A DNA stretch of 64,000 bases from Fuerstiella sp. (GTDB lineage: Bacteria; Planctomycetota; Planctomycetia; Planctomycetales; Planctomycetaceae): assembly GCA_022447185.1 (NCBI GenBank), contig JAKVAY010000040.1, positions 69,084 to 133,083 on the forward strand, written 5' to 3'. Within the stretch, counting starts at the first letter, position 1. Every line of letters begins with the position of its first letter. A program made the position numbers and the translations under genes. A model generated the notes under the pieces. The model was not told the DNA's origin and did not search any database. It worked only from the letters and a program-made list of their open reading frames with translations. Shown here piece by piece: positions 17,271-25,754 of this stretch.

Positions 17271-19618
17271 GGCAGGTCCCCCTCGTCGGAGACCAAGGAT
17301 ACCGAACGTTGCACTGCAGATTTGGTAACTGACTCGTAACCTGCATCGCGACTGGTCACAAATGGATCCATAGTCACAATCGACGAGACAGGGATCTTCA
17401 ACCTGTGCAGACCAGCCGCCAGCTGCAGATACAAAGTGTGAGCCCCGGGGCTGACCACAAACTTCGCGGCAGGAACGGTTATTTCGGCCAGCGGATGCGG
17501 ATTCTCCCGGCTGATTTTAAATAGTTGTTTGGACAGCTCATTGGTGATGCGACGGATGGCCTGTCCGTGAAGTGCAACAGACTGTTGACCAGCAATCGTG
17601 AAATGCTGTGGATCAAGATAAATGGTTATTTGTTTATAGGTGGTCAGACCACTGGCGATTCCACTGCTCGGGTTGCCGCCGGCTGCGTCCGATGACGCAT
17701 GTCGTCCAGCCATCGGAATGGGTGATGGAATTGCCGCGTCTGTTGAAGTTTCATTCGAGCGGTACGTCTGCCCATCCGGAACAGAACGAGCAGCTTGAGT
17801 CTCTCCCGAAGCAGGATTCCCACTGGTCCGGTCGATGGACGAAGTTTCCGTGAGTGGCTGCATCACGGCCCAAAATTCGTCAACATCGGAATCGGCAGAT
17901 AAGGATGTATTCAGTGGCTCGTCTGGTACGTATGTGTCGGCACTGGCTGCGCCCCCCGACGGTTCTATATTCCGAGTCGATCGCGAATTCAGTGAGTTGA
18001 ATGAGGAAAACCCTGATTCAGAATCAGTTCCTGGATTTACTGTCTGTTGTTTCTCGCGTGCAGCGAGTGCCTGTGCGAGCGCCCCTTCAACGTGAATTTG
18101 CGCCTCCGCGACAGACGGGATGGACCTCCAGACTTCTGTCGGAACATTTCCAGCATTTGAAAAGTCGGCTGATGGAGACGCAGCATCGTCCGATCTCGAC
18201 CCTGGAAAGTTCGAAGAACCAAAACTTTCATGACGGTCGGAACCATCCTGTTCAGGACGTACCGATTCCGCGTAACGTTCGAAAGCGTTCTTCACAGCAT
18301 CGTCCGATCTCGACCCAGGGAAGTTCGAAGAGCCAAAACTCTCGTGACGGTCGGGACGATCCTGTTCAGGACGTGCCGATTCTGCGTAACTTTCGACAGA
18401 GTTCTTTGCTGAATCGTCCAGGTCCGCATCGCCAAACGGCTCACCAAAATACCGGCGGCGTCTGTTCACTGCGTTGTTATTCAAATAAGGGGACGGACCA
18501 TGAGGATTGCTGCGCCGGGGGTCCCGCAATGCCGCAATTCGCTGTCGAACCGATGAAGTTGTTTCAGACTGTTGATTACGCCGCTGGAGTGAGTCCTGAA
18601 CAGCAATCCTCAGCGCCTCGGCTTCTCCTCTGACAGGCTGCGCTGCTGCAATGACGGTGTTCTCTTCGAGCAGTTCGTAGCCGAAATGAATGTGGGATTC
18701 CTTGAATATTCGCTGGGCAACATAAAACTCCAGCGTGCCGCTGGGCCTCACCAGCAGCAGGACATACGGTCGTGAGACTGATGATTCAGTGGAACGCTCG
18801 CGGTGAACGGCCAGCACACCGGACAACAAGGGATTTTGAGTCGGTGACGCACCTTTCATGTCGCTTCGTTGAATTCGGACCTGCGTCGCCGGAAACAGGA
18901 ATTCACTGCCAGTAACGTCAACAACGATTGGCATCCTGGCAGTACCTGCCGCGTTACTGAAATCAATGAACGTCGCTGTCGTCCGGGGACCAGCCACCTG
19001 GTCCTGCCAGGTCGCACTCAGGTCTCGGAGTGTCCGAAGTGCCGAGTGTCGCTGGTCGACAAGTTGCTTCGCTGCATTCGCCAGCGATTCTGCGGCCGAC
19101 CGTTCGACCTCCGATTCCTCGATCGACTGACGGACGACTGTCAACTCATCGTCCAGATTGAGCCTCTCATTACGAAGATCAGCCAGCTGACGAGTCAATG
19201 AGGTTTTGTCTGACAACAATCTGTCGTTGTTTTGATGTTCCGCTTCCAAATCACGGTGCAGGTCAGCCACATCCTGGGTATGCCGACTGACTCGCTCCAA
19301 CAATGTGGAATAATGTCGCTTACGAACTTCGAGATTTCGTTCATATTCAGAACTCTGCTGCCGGACGAACGACAGTTCAACGCACGCCGCCATTGATTCC
19401 ATGACTGTTGCGGCAGAATCGCTCACACTTGCACTATCGGATACGAGTGCATCGTCAACCGAATCTGAAACAACCATCTCTACGTGCGTAGCCTGCTGCT
19501 TCTGCCGTATTCGCCGCGTTGTGACGAGCAACAGCAGAATCAATGCGCCCATCGTGCAGACAAGGACTGCCAGAAAAGGAAACAGCGAAATCGTTTTTTC
19601 GTTGCGACGTCTTGCCAT
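17267..19618 (-). CDS. ExbD-like single-span protein, long periplasmic part (Asp replaced)
   Basis: 783 residues. The N-terminus is short and basic (MARRRNEK), then ISLFPFLAVLVCTMGALI spans the membrane at about 12-33. It resembles ExbD (INVTPFIDVMLVLL) but has alanine (A17) where ExbD has the ion-relay aspartate. A coiled coil follows at about 75-180, then a folded region to about 350. A low-complexity stretch (about 355-610), rich in Ser, Asp, Arg and Pro, contains a tandem 38-residue duplication. The C-terminal domain of about 120 residues (IYLDPQHFTIAGQQS onward) may be a small globular unit. The start is firm, because an in-frame stop lies four codons upstream. It is transcribed with the channel gene upstream and the D19-bearing partner downstream. 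Confidence 0.72.
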   Translation of the reverse strand: MARRRNEKTISLFPFLAVLVCTMGALILLLLVTTRRIRQKQQATHVEMVVSDSVDDALVSDSASVSDSAATVMESMAACVELSFVRQQSSEYERNLEVRKRHYSTLLERVSRHTQDVADLHRDLEAEHQNNDRLLSDKTSLTRQLADLRNERLNLDDELTVVRQSIEESEVERSAAESLANAAKQLVDQRHSALRTLRDLSATWQDQVAGPRTTATFIDFSNAAGTARMPIVVDVTGSEFLFPATQVRIQRSDMKGASPTQNPLLSGVLAVHRERSTESSVSRPYVLLLVRPSGTLEFYVAQRIFKESHIHFGYELLEENTVIAAAQPVRGEAEALRIAVQDSLQRRNQQSETTSSVRQRIAALRDPRRSNPHGPSPYLNNNAVNRRRRYFGEPFGDADLDDSAKNSVESYAESARPEQDRPDRHESFGSSNFPGSRSDDAVKNAFERYAESVRPEQDGSDRHESFGSSNFPGSRSDDAASPSADFSNAGNVPTEVWRSIPSVAEAQIHVEGALAQALAAREKQQTVNPGTDSESGFSSFNSLNSRSTRNIEPSGGAASADTYVPDEPLNTSLSADSDVDEFWAVMQPLTETSSIDRTSGNPASGETQAARSVPDGQTYRSNETSTDAAIPSPIPMAGRHASSDAAGGNPSSGIASGLTTYKQITIYLDPQHFTIAGQQSVALHGQAIRRITNELSKQLFKISRENPHPLAEITVPAAKFVVSPGAHTLYLQLAAGLHRLKIPVSSIVTMDPFVTSRDAGYESVTKSAVQRSVSLVSDEGDLP
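18181..18408. repeat. Tandem duplication, two copies of 114 bp
   Basis: Two in-frame copies (18181-18294 and 18295-18408) with a few differences each encode 38 residues, including HESFGSSNFPGSRSDDA in both. The block lies inside the disordered linker of the 783-residue ExbD-like protein, so copy number could vary without breaking the frame. Confidence 0.85.
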
Positions 19619-19759
19619 CTTGTGCTGTCACCACCTTCAACACACTTTAGCCAGTCAGATAGCCACTGGATCTCAGTCTGGGCTCGGCCCTCCCGAATTG
19701 CCTGTGACATCATCAGTTGTGCCTGACTGACGCCACAGCGCATCACGGTGTCGCTGCAG

Positions 19760-21010
19760 TCAGGCAGCGGTTCGGTGCGACGTTTTTGTCGTCAACAGAT
19801 TGACTGCAGCTGACAAGCTGGAAACAGCCTGTTCGAGTGCGTCCACGGTCCGGACAGCCTGCAGATTGTCGTTCAACTGCTTCTGCAGGCCCGCCAGTCG
19901 CTCTTCTGACTGATTCATTTTCAATAATGTGCGACCAAGTTGATGAATTGCCTCAGTTTGTTCCGCCGCAGATGTGGAACTGACCAGCATCGCCTGCTGC
20001 CAGTGATCAACGCGTTCCGCAAAATTATGAATACTCTCTGTCATTGTTTTCGCATACTCTGCCGCACTGTCTTCCATCATCTTATCCAGACTGGATCGTG
20101 CTGCGGTCGCCGCCATACGGTGAGAATCCAGCGTGAGATCCACGTCGACCTGCAGTCTCTCTGAAAGCAGCTCAAAGTGTTGGCTGAGAGTACCGGTCCA
20201 CGCCGATTGAAGCGCTTCACACTGACGATTCCAGTCATCAGGATCAGGAAGAACATTCGAATGTCCGGACTGTTGCGAAGCGAAACGCGGTAAAATGTGG
20301 TTAATACCCAGCCGCTCAACTGTGTTCAGTACGTTCTGTTCGCTTCGTTCCGTTGCAAATGCGGCGAACACAAGTACTATCGACATTCCCAGTGCCAGCG
20401 CGGTCGTATCGAATGCGGCTTCCAGTCCACCAACAACCTCGGGCAGCGACGAATCCAGTTGCTCCGGCGTGAGATTGGCAATGGCAATCGTGATCCCCAT
20501 TACGGTTCCCAGAAATCCCAAAATGGGAATTGCCCATGTGATGGTGCGAATCAGCGCATAGCTCTGATGCAGACGATCTGCCGCCAGTTCCGCCAGATAG
20601 CGCAAGTGCTGTTCGAGTCCTGCATCGCCGGATCCGGTGACATACTGCACGGCATCACGCAGCCGTTCAGTAATCGAAGTCTTCTGAAACCAGCCTGGTT
20701 GAGTTTCATAGCAATCCCGCAATACAGCGCTGGTCCCCGTACTCCAGTCAGATACAGATTCTTCAACAATTCGAATTGCAGATCTTTCTGCTCGCAGGCG
20801 CAAAAGACGATGGAACAGGACAGCTGTCCCGCAGAAGAACAGTGCTGTACTCAGAACCTCAATCGGATGGCTGCAAAAGTAGCGTCGAACGAACGGCTGG
20901 ATCCCTGGTAAAAAAGGGACTGTTGAATAGAACACCCCTGTCAAAAGCAAACCAAGGATGTACACCCTGCCTGGCGTTCGATGAGACACTGTGACCGGCA
21001 TTTCCTGCAC
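19760..21010 (-). CDS. MotA/TolQ/ExbB-type proton channel protein
   Basis: 416 residues. There are four membrane segments at about 16-35, 50-70, 152-178 and 198-220. The diagnostic part is TWAIPILGFLGTVMGIT in segment three and AFDTTALALGMSIVLVF in segment four, the core of the MotA/TolQ/ExbB fold, where the Thr/Ala residues line the ion path. A helical, coiled-coil tail of about 190 residues follows (about 230-416), longer than in TolQ or ExbB. The GTG at 21010 has a strong Shine-Dalgarno GAGGGG seven bases upstream. A 141-bp spacer separates it from the first ExbD-like gene. In it a minus-strand frame at 19540-19746 is open but overlaps that gene and is not called. It should power the two ExbD-like partners from the proton or sodium gradient. 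Confidence 0.88.
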   Translation of the reverse strand: MQEMPVTVSHRTPGRVYILGLLLTGVFYSTVPFLPGIQPFVRRYFCSHPIEVLSTALFFCGTAVLFHRLLRLRAERSAIRIVEESVSDWSTGTSAVLRDCYETQPGWFQKTSITERLRDAVQYVTGSGDAGLEQHLRYLAELAADRLHQSYALIRTITWAIPILGFLGTVMGITIAIANLTPEQLDSSLPEVVGGLEAAFDTTALALGMSIVLVFAAFATERSEQNVLNTVERLGINHILPRFASQQSGHSNVLPDPDDWNRQCEALQSAWTGTLSQHFELLSERLQVDVDLTLDSHRMAATAARSSLDKMMEDSAAEYAKTMTESIHNFAERVDHWQQAMLVSSTSAAEQTEAIHQLGRTLLKMNQSEERLAGLQKQLNDNLQAVRTVDALEQAVSSLSAAVNLLTTKTSHRTAA

Positions 21011-21021
21011 GTCAAATCCCC

Positions 21022-21321
21022 TCAGTCCGGGGACAATGAGTCTGGTATACAGGTAGAATCGCTCTGGACCGGTTGATTACGCCGGACGACAGGCCGTCGA
21101 CGCAGATCCAGCCGTTGCGACAATTCACGCAGCTGATCGGGCGACTGGTACCCCGAAACCGGACACCCACTGCGAAAACAAACAGGCTCAACCACCAATT
21201 TATCGGCACAATCCGAAAAACCGGTTGAATCTATTAAGGATGAAACCGTTGAGTCCCGGACTGACAGATACGACTGCCATTGCAGATCCGAACCAAACAA
21301 CCCACCTGTCGATACGGACAA
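21022..21321 (-). CDS. Possible small hypothetical protein upstream of the channel gene
   Basis: A protein-like frame is open from 21378 to the stop at 21022. It contains LVVEPVCFRSGCPVSGY and SPDQLRELSQRLDLRRRP and shows no random-looking stretches. There is no ATG; TTG at 21321 is the only usual start, without a clear Shine-Dalgarno. The stop lies directly before the GAGGGG site of the channel gene, so a translated upstream cistron of the same operon is plausible. I do not recognise a family. It could also be a decayed gene whose start was lost. Confidence 0.38.
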   Translation of the reverse strand: MSVSTGGLFGSDLQWQSYLSVRDSTVSSLIDSTGFSDCADKLVVEPVCFRSGCPVSGYQSPDQLRELSQRLDLRRRPVVRRNQPVQSDSTCIPDSLSPD

Positions 21322-21734
21322 TAGCCACAGATCGGTCAGCAGATCTCTGAACTGCTGACAGTCAAAATCTTTTGTTGTTCACAGGATTTTGAAAAGCCAA
21401 CGCTTCCCGCCAACGAAAACCATTGAATCGCTCTCGTTGTAAACCTGCCACTCTGTGTACGACAAACGACAAGTGACTAATTCGCAACTCAGAAAAAGCA
21501 CAAGTCGCGAGGGTTAAAGCGGGATTCCTTATAATGACGTCGCAAAGTATAATTAAATCATTGTCTCCTCAGGTCCTCGTACTCAGTTGCGTCACCAATG
21601 CAACGCAGAGGTATTCCAATCAAATCCGCTCGTATCGTTGAGTCTCACATCGCTGAAGCATGCTTCCACACTGAGTTCAAAATCCGTGAGTGACACACCG
21701 ATTGCGACACAATCGAAAATGAAATTCACAACAA
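21322..21734. other. Divergent intergenic region
   Basis: About 410 bp between the minus-strand motor operon and the plus-strand SH3-TPR gene. It is richer in A and T than its neighbours and must hold promoters for both directions. I see no RNA gene, no terminator and no convincing frame beyond the 5' extension of the small ORF described at 21022-21321. Confidence 0.5.
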
Positions 21735-22856
21735 ATGTTGTTTGGTAATCATGCCTGCTGCAACCGATATTGCTGTCTGATTTTACTGTTGCTGTCCTGC
21801 GCTCCCGCTGTCTGTGGACAGACCACGTCGTCGGACTTGCGAGTCGGCCAAAAATTTATTGTCACCACGGCCGGTGCGGAACTCAGGACGCCTGAAGCCA
21901 CAGTGTGGCGGGCATACCCCGGCGAAGTGTTTGATGTCTCACTTGTGAATGACGAGTGGCTGTGGATCGAGACCAAAGGTGGCTGGCTGTGGGAAAAAGA
22001 GGGACTTTTCTTCCACAAAGCAATCTCAGTCGCGTCCGATCGTGTGGCGAAGAATCCCACTGCAGAGTCTTATCACATTCGAGGTATCGTTTATGTTGCC
22101 CACGAACAATATGAACGGGCGTTGATGGACTTTACCAGCAGCCTTCAGAAATCACCCGGCAACGCCGGTGTATTTAACAACCGAGGACAGTGCCATTATC
22201 TGCTGGAAAACTACCCGGCAGCCATTGCGGACTTCAGCGCAGCAATCAAACACGATCCAAAGCATTTTGTAGCGTTCAATAATCGCGCGTTGGCTCATAT
22301 GGCTCTGAGAAAATATTCCGATGCACGAAATGATACTCGTCAGGCGCTTCGCCTGAATCCCCAATACCCGGAAGCACTACTGAATCGCGGTGTTGTCAAC
22401 CAAAAGAGTGGTCGGCCAAAGGAAGCGGTCGCCGACTACACCGCAGCAATCAAACTCGACAGAAAATATGCCGCTGCATACAGCAACCGTGCATTTTCTT
22501 ACCGGTTCCTCGGGCAATACAAGAACGCGATCAACGACCTGCACAAGTCGATAGAACTTGCCCCGGAAAGCTTTGAGCCGGTCAATGATCTGGCATTTAC
22601 GCTTGCCACAGCCAAAGACGACAAGATCCGCGATGCTCCCAAAGCGCTCTCACTGGCTGAAAAAGCCAACTCGATGAGCGACGAAGAACACTGGAATACT
22701 CTTGACACACTGGCAGTAGCTCGGGCAGCCGTCAACGATTTTGACGGTGCAGCCAAGGCTATGGCTCGGGCCATCGAACTGGCACCAGAAGATGAAAGAA
22801 CTAAACTGAAGTCTCGTCAGGCACTGATTGCTGCCGGGAAGCCTGTGCGACAATAG
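21735..22856 (+). CDS. Secreted SH3-like/TPR repeat protein
   Basis: 373 residues. A cysteine-rich leader (CLILLLLSCAPAVCGQ) ends near residue 28 with AVCGQ, which fits signal peptidase I cleavage. An SH3-like beta domain covers about 35-95 (VGQKFIVTTAGAELRTP, WLWIETKGGWLWEKE). About seven TPR units follow (about 105-365); several show the pattern xxNRGxxxxxxGxYxxAIxDxxxAIxLxP. The protein is probably periplasmic and a protein-protein adaptor. It resembles the TPR lipoprotein at 40845-42218 in its repeats and the secreted SH3-like protein at 43621-44973 in its N-terminal domain. No partner gene is apparent nearby. Confidence 0.8.
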   Translation: MLFGNHACCNRYCCLILLLLSCAPAVCGQTTSSDLRVGQKFIVTTAGAELRTPEATVWRAYPGEVFDVSLVNDEWLWIETKGGWLWEKEGLFFHKAISVASDRVAKNPTAESYHIRGIVYVAHEQYERALMDFTSSLQKSPGNAGVFNNRGQCHYLLENYPAAIADFSAAIKHDPKHFVAFNNRALAHMALRKYSDARNDTRQALRLNPQYPEALLNRGVVNQKSGRPKEAVADYTAAIKLDRKYAAAYSNRAFSYRFLGQYKNAINDLHKSIELAPESFEPVNDLAFTLATAKDDKIRDAPKALSLAEKANSMSDEEHWNTLDTLAVARAAVNDFDGAAKAMARAIELAPEDERTKLKSRQALIAAGKPVRQ

Positions 22857-22999
22857 CGGTCACGCTTTGTTCCCAATTTGCATTGGTTCAGATGTTGTCA
22901 TAGGGTGTGGTTCCCCTGATTGTGGGCGGATTCGGATCTTCGACAGACTGTCCGAATAATGTGAGTCTGTAGAATCCTGGCAAGAAAATCTTCGGATTC

Positions 23000-24820
23000 A
23001 TGGCCGCGGTGACCATTCAATGCACAGTGTGTTCGACTACGTTGCGACTTGGTGACAATCAGCTGATTGGCCGCAATATTCGTTGTCCACGCTGCAAATC
23101 ACAATTTGTCGCTGAAATCAACAGAAGTCACGGCCAGCGGAATATATCGCCACGTAAGCGTCCAAAGAATCAGGCTTCCACAGTCGAATCGACAACGTCT
23201 GTGTTCTCTGAAGTTCGCAGCAATCCGGACAACATTGCGAGCGTTATGCGACAGCGCGGCCGCCAAAAACAGTCGCCGGTCGTGTGGATTCTCCTGTGCG
23301 TATTCATTCTTTCCGGTGTCACGATGACATGGTTGGTTTCCGATAGTGGAAATCCGGCGCGCAATGTGAGACCGGCGATCGACGACTCTGTCACCACTCA
23401 GGTCAACGTGCAAACCGTGGATTCAACCGACGTCCGGAGTAGCAGTCTTGCCTTCGGTCCGACGACCGGCTCGTCTATCAGTATGGACTTCATACCGGTT
23501 GTTCCGCAGCTCGTGTTACACCTGCATCCGGCTGACATCTGGGCTCAGGAACCGAATCGACGTGAAGTCACGGCAGCGCTGGGAAATCTGGGAACCTGGC
23601 TTCGAGATTTTGTCGAACGGACCACAAGATTTGCTCCGTCTGAGATTGAAGAACTCACAATTGCGGTGAATTTTGGTGCTCGAACCAGTGCCCCGGACAT
23701 TGCAATGGTTGTCCGACTGCTGGAAGAACACCGTGAATCCGAGGTACTGCAGGAACGAATCCGAGGCACGCTTTTTCGAGGGCTGTCGACCGAAGTTTAT
23801 CAATCAGAAGATCTGGCCTTCATGGTGATTGATACAAAAACAGTTGCCGTGTGTTCACTCGACCTGGCAAAATATCTGGCGGACGCAAAAAAACATGCCG
23901 CCCTACCGCAGCCGGACATGGAAGTATTGTTGCAGGTGTCCGATCGGAACCGTCACGTAACACTGCTTGCAGATTTACCCGTGCTGGACGTCCACAAAGA
24001 TCTGGTGCTGATTCCACATCTCCACTCGCTTGCCGAACAGACATCACTGTGGTTTGGTAGTGACAGCCAAACAATGAGCTGGAGTATTCACCTGGATCCG
24101 CACCTCTACATGGAAGTCAGACTCACTGGTGCCGCCGAAACAACGCCGTATGTCCTGCAGAAAAAAATGCGTCAGCAGATTGATAAATTATCGGACCGGC
24201 TTCACGAAACGGTTCGCACGATGCGACCGGAGACTGTGGGACACAGAACCATCATTGGACGATTTCCCGCTATGATCCAGGCGGTATCTGTTGGCACTCA
24301 GATTCGGCAAAGCAAGACGGGTGCCATACTGACGGCGATCCTGCCGCAAAAGGCAGCTGCAAATCTGTGTGCCGGGGCCACACTTACATGGAACCAGTCC
24401 GTCCTGGAAGAAAGTGACCACACCAGGACCACTCTGCCGGCAGCCAGGCCCGCTCCTGAAAGTGTTGCAGAATGTCTACAGCAACAGGTGCTGGTCGATT
24501 TCCGGCGCGAACCGTTGCACGAAGCACTTGACTATCTCAGCAGACAGACCAGTGTGACCGTGACCATCGACGGAGATGCACTTAAGGTCGCTGGCTTCAC
24601 CCAGAATATGCCGCAGACTCACACCCTCGGAGAAGTCTCAGCTGTGAAAGCAATCCATGCAATCCTGTCGCAGTACGACGGGAAACTGGTGATTGTCCTG
24701 AACGAAGATCATCGCACGGTCCTGCTCACGACACAGGATGCCGCAAATGCACAGGGACTGAGTCCCTATGATACGACTTCAGCACGGCGGACCGGCACCG
24801 GAAACATCGTTGAACCATAA
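23000..24820 (+). CDS. MJ0042-type zinc finger, membrane anchor and STN-like C-terminal domain
   Basis: 606 residues. The N-terminus is a zinc ribbon with CTVC (C8, C11) and CPRC (C29, C32), as in MJ0042-family fingers. A single membrane span lies at about 92-114 after a basic linker, so the finger is cytoplasmic and the rest is outside. The middle (about 150-470) is an unrecognised globular region. About 490-590 (VLVDFRREPLHEALDYLSRQ, TVTIDGDALKVAG, LSQYDGKLVIVLNEDH) looks like the secretin/TonB short N-terminal (STN) fold: a helix, then a beta strand pattern that ends in a hairpin. STN-like parts normally sit in secretins or TonB receptors, but no secretin domain follows here. This could be a sensor or scaffold linking the cytoplasm to the periplasm. 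Confidence 0.68.
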   Translation: MAAVTIQCTVCSTTLRLGDNQLIGRNIRCPRCKSQFVAEINRSHGQRNISPRKRPKNQASTVESTTSVFSEVRSNPDNIASVMRQRGRQKQSPVVWILLCVFILSGVTMTWLVSDSGNPARNVRPAIDDSVTTQVNVQTVDSTDVRSSSLAFGPTTGSSISMDFIPVVPQLVLHLHPADIWAQEPNRREVTAALGNLGTWLRDFVERTTRFAPSEIEELTIAVNFGARTSAPDIAMVVRLLEEHRESEVLQERIRGTLFRGLSTEVYQSEDLAFMVIDTKTVAVCSLDLAKYLADAKKHAALPQPDMEVLLQVSDRNRHVTLLADLPVLDVHKDLVLIPHLHSLAEQTSLWFGSDSQTMSWSIHLDPHLYMEVRLTGAAETTPYVLQKKMRQQIDKLSDRLHETVRTMRPETVGHRTIIGRFPAMIQAVSVGTQIRQSKTGAILTAILPQKAAANLCAGATLTWNQSVLEESDHTRTTLPAARPAPESVAECLQQQVLVDFRREPLHEALDYLSRQTSVTVTIDGDALKVAGFTQNMPQTHTLGEVSAVKAIHAILSQYDGKLVIVLNEDHRTVLLTTQDAANAQGLSPYDTTSARRTGTGNIVEP

Positions 24821-24846
24821 GCGTCATCTGAAAATGCGAACTCGTA

Positions 24847-25440
24847 CTACCCGCTGCGTTCTGCTTCCAGTTGTCTCAGTCTCTGCATGAGCTGCTCATC
24901 GGAGTCAATCTGTCCATTTTCCTGTGCTGTCACGAATCGGGTGGACAGATCTTTCAGTTGGGGTTGAAGTTCGCTGAGTGTATCCGGGGAGACTCTTTCG
25001 GTGAACATCACTCCATCCAGGTGATCATTCTCGTGCTGAACAACTCGCGCCTCGATGCCCTCCAGTTCAAATCGAAATTGCTGCCCATCGATATCAAACG
25101 CTTCGACAACAATCCTTTCCGCCCGATTCACAGGTCCGAAAATTTCCGGCATACTCAGGCACCCTTCCTCGACCTCCTCACTGCCATTTCGTCGAAGAAT
25201 CTCAGGATTAATAAAGACCTGTTCGTACTCCGGTTGTTCCGGATCACCTGTCGGATTGATCACAAACATACGATACGGCAGCGCAACCTGATTGGCTGCC
25301 AGCCCAATTCCATGGGCTTCGTACATCAGTTCAAACATCTGGTTGACCCACTCCTTCAGTTGAGGGTCTACACGGGTAATATCTTTCGATTTCCACCGCA
25401 AAGCCGGATGTGGATAAAAGACAATCTGCAGAGCTGACAT
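24847..25440 (-). CDS. def: Peptide deformylase
   Basis: 197 residues. It removes the formyl group from new N-termini. All three motifs are present: GIGLAANQ, EEGCLS with metal ligand C94, and QHENDHLDG with H136, H140 and the catalytic E137. The C-terminal tail of about 50 residues is a little longer than in short bacterial forms and mostly helical. It stands alone (no fmt or priA next to it), convergent with the zinc finger/STN gene at 26 bp and divergent from the giant TPR gene. ATG at 25440 gives the usual N-terminus with FYPHPAL. Confidence 0.96.
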   Translation of the reverse strand: MSALQIVFYPHPALRWKSKDITRVDPQLKEWVNQMFELMYEAHGIGLAANQVALPYRMFVINPTGDPEQPEYEQVFINPEILRRNGSEEVEEGCLSMPEIFGPVNRAERIVVEAFDIDGQQFRFELEGIEARVVQHENDHLDGVMFTERVSPDTLSELQPQLKDLSTRFVTAQENGQIDSDEQLMQRLRQLEAERSG

Positions 25441-25754
25441 GGACTATGATTCCAGCGAGACTGACATCGCATTTTTTTGGCAGTATCGCGTTCCTGCTGA
25501 TGTGTTCAAGGCGAAGATGTGATGTCTCTGTTTTCGAGAAGACGTAATACGGACCAGATCGTCGTACGTTTCTCTTCCCTCATTCTGCTATGGGATGGAC
25601 ATATTGCGACCCAATCGAGTGCCCGACTGGTACAGACAGTGGGAGATGCACGAGTCTGCGATGCGGGAGAACTGCACAGAGAATTCGACGGTCTTTCCTC
25701 AAGAGAACAGGCCCCGGTTGACTTAGGATTCACTCAATTCAAAAAAATAGCCAC
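25441..25754. other. Divergent promoter region
   Basis: 314 bp between def and the giant TPR gene. A plus-strand frame at 25519-25863 is open but overlaps the signal peptide of the TPR gene in another frame and has no family look. I see no hairpin or RNA gene. Confidence 0.5.

Noticed and set aside
19540..19746. 68-residue minus-strand frame after the channel gene
   Set aside because: It overlaps the firm start of the 783-residue gene by 79 bp and its second half is out-of-frame reading of that gene.
16059..21010. Zorya-type anti-phage system (ZorA-like channel with coiled-coil tail)
   Set aside because: The channel has a coiled-coil tail but the partners lack the OmpA-type domain of ZorB and no ZorC, ZorD or ZorE-like gene is adjacent.
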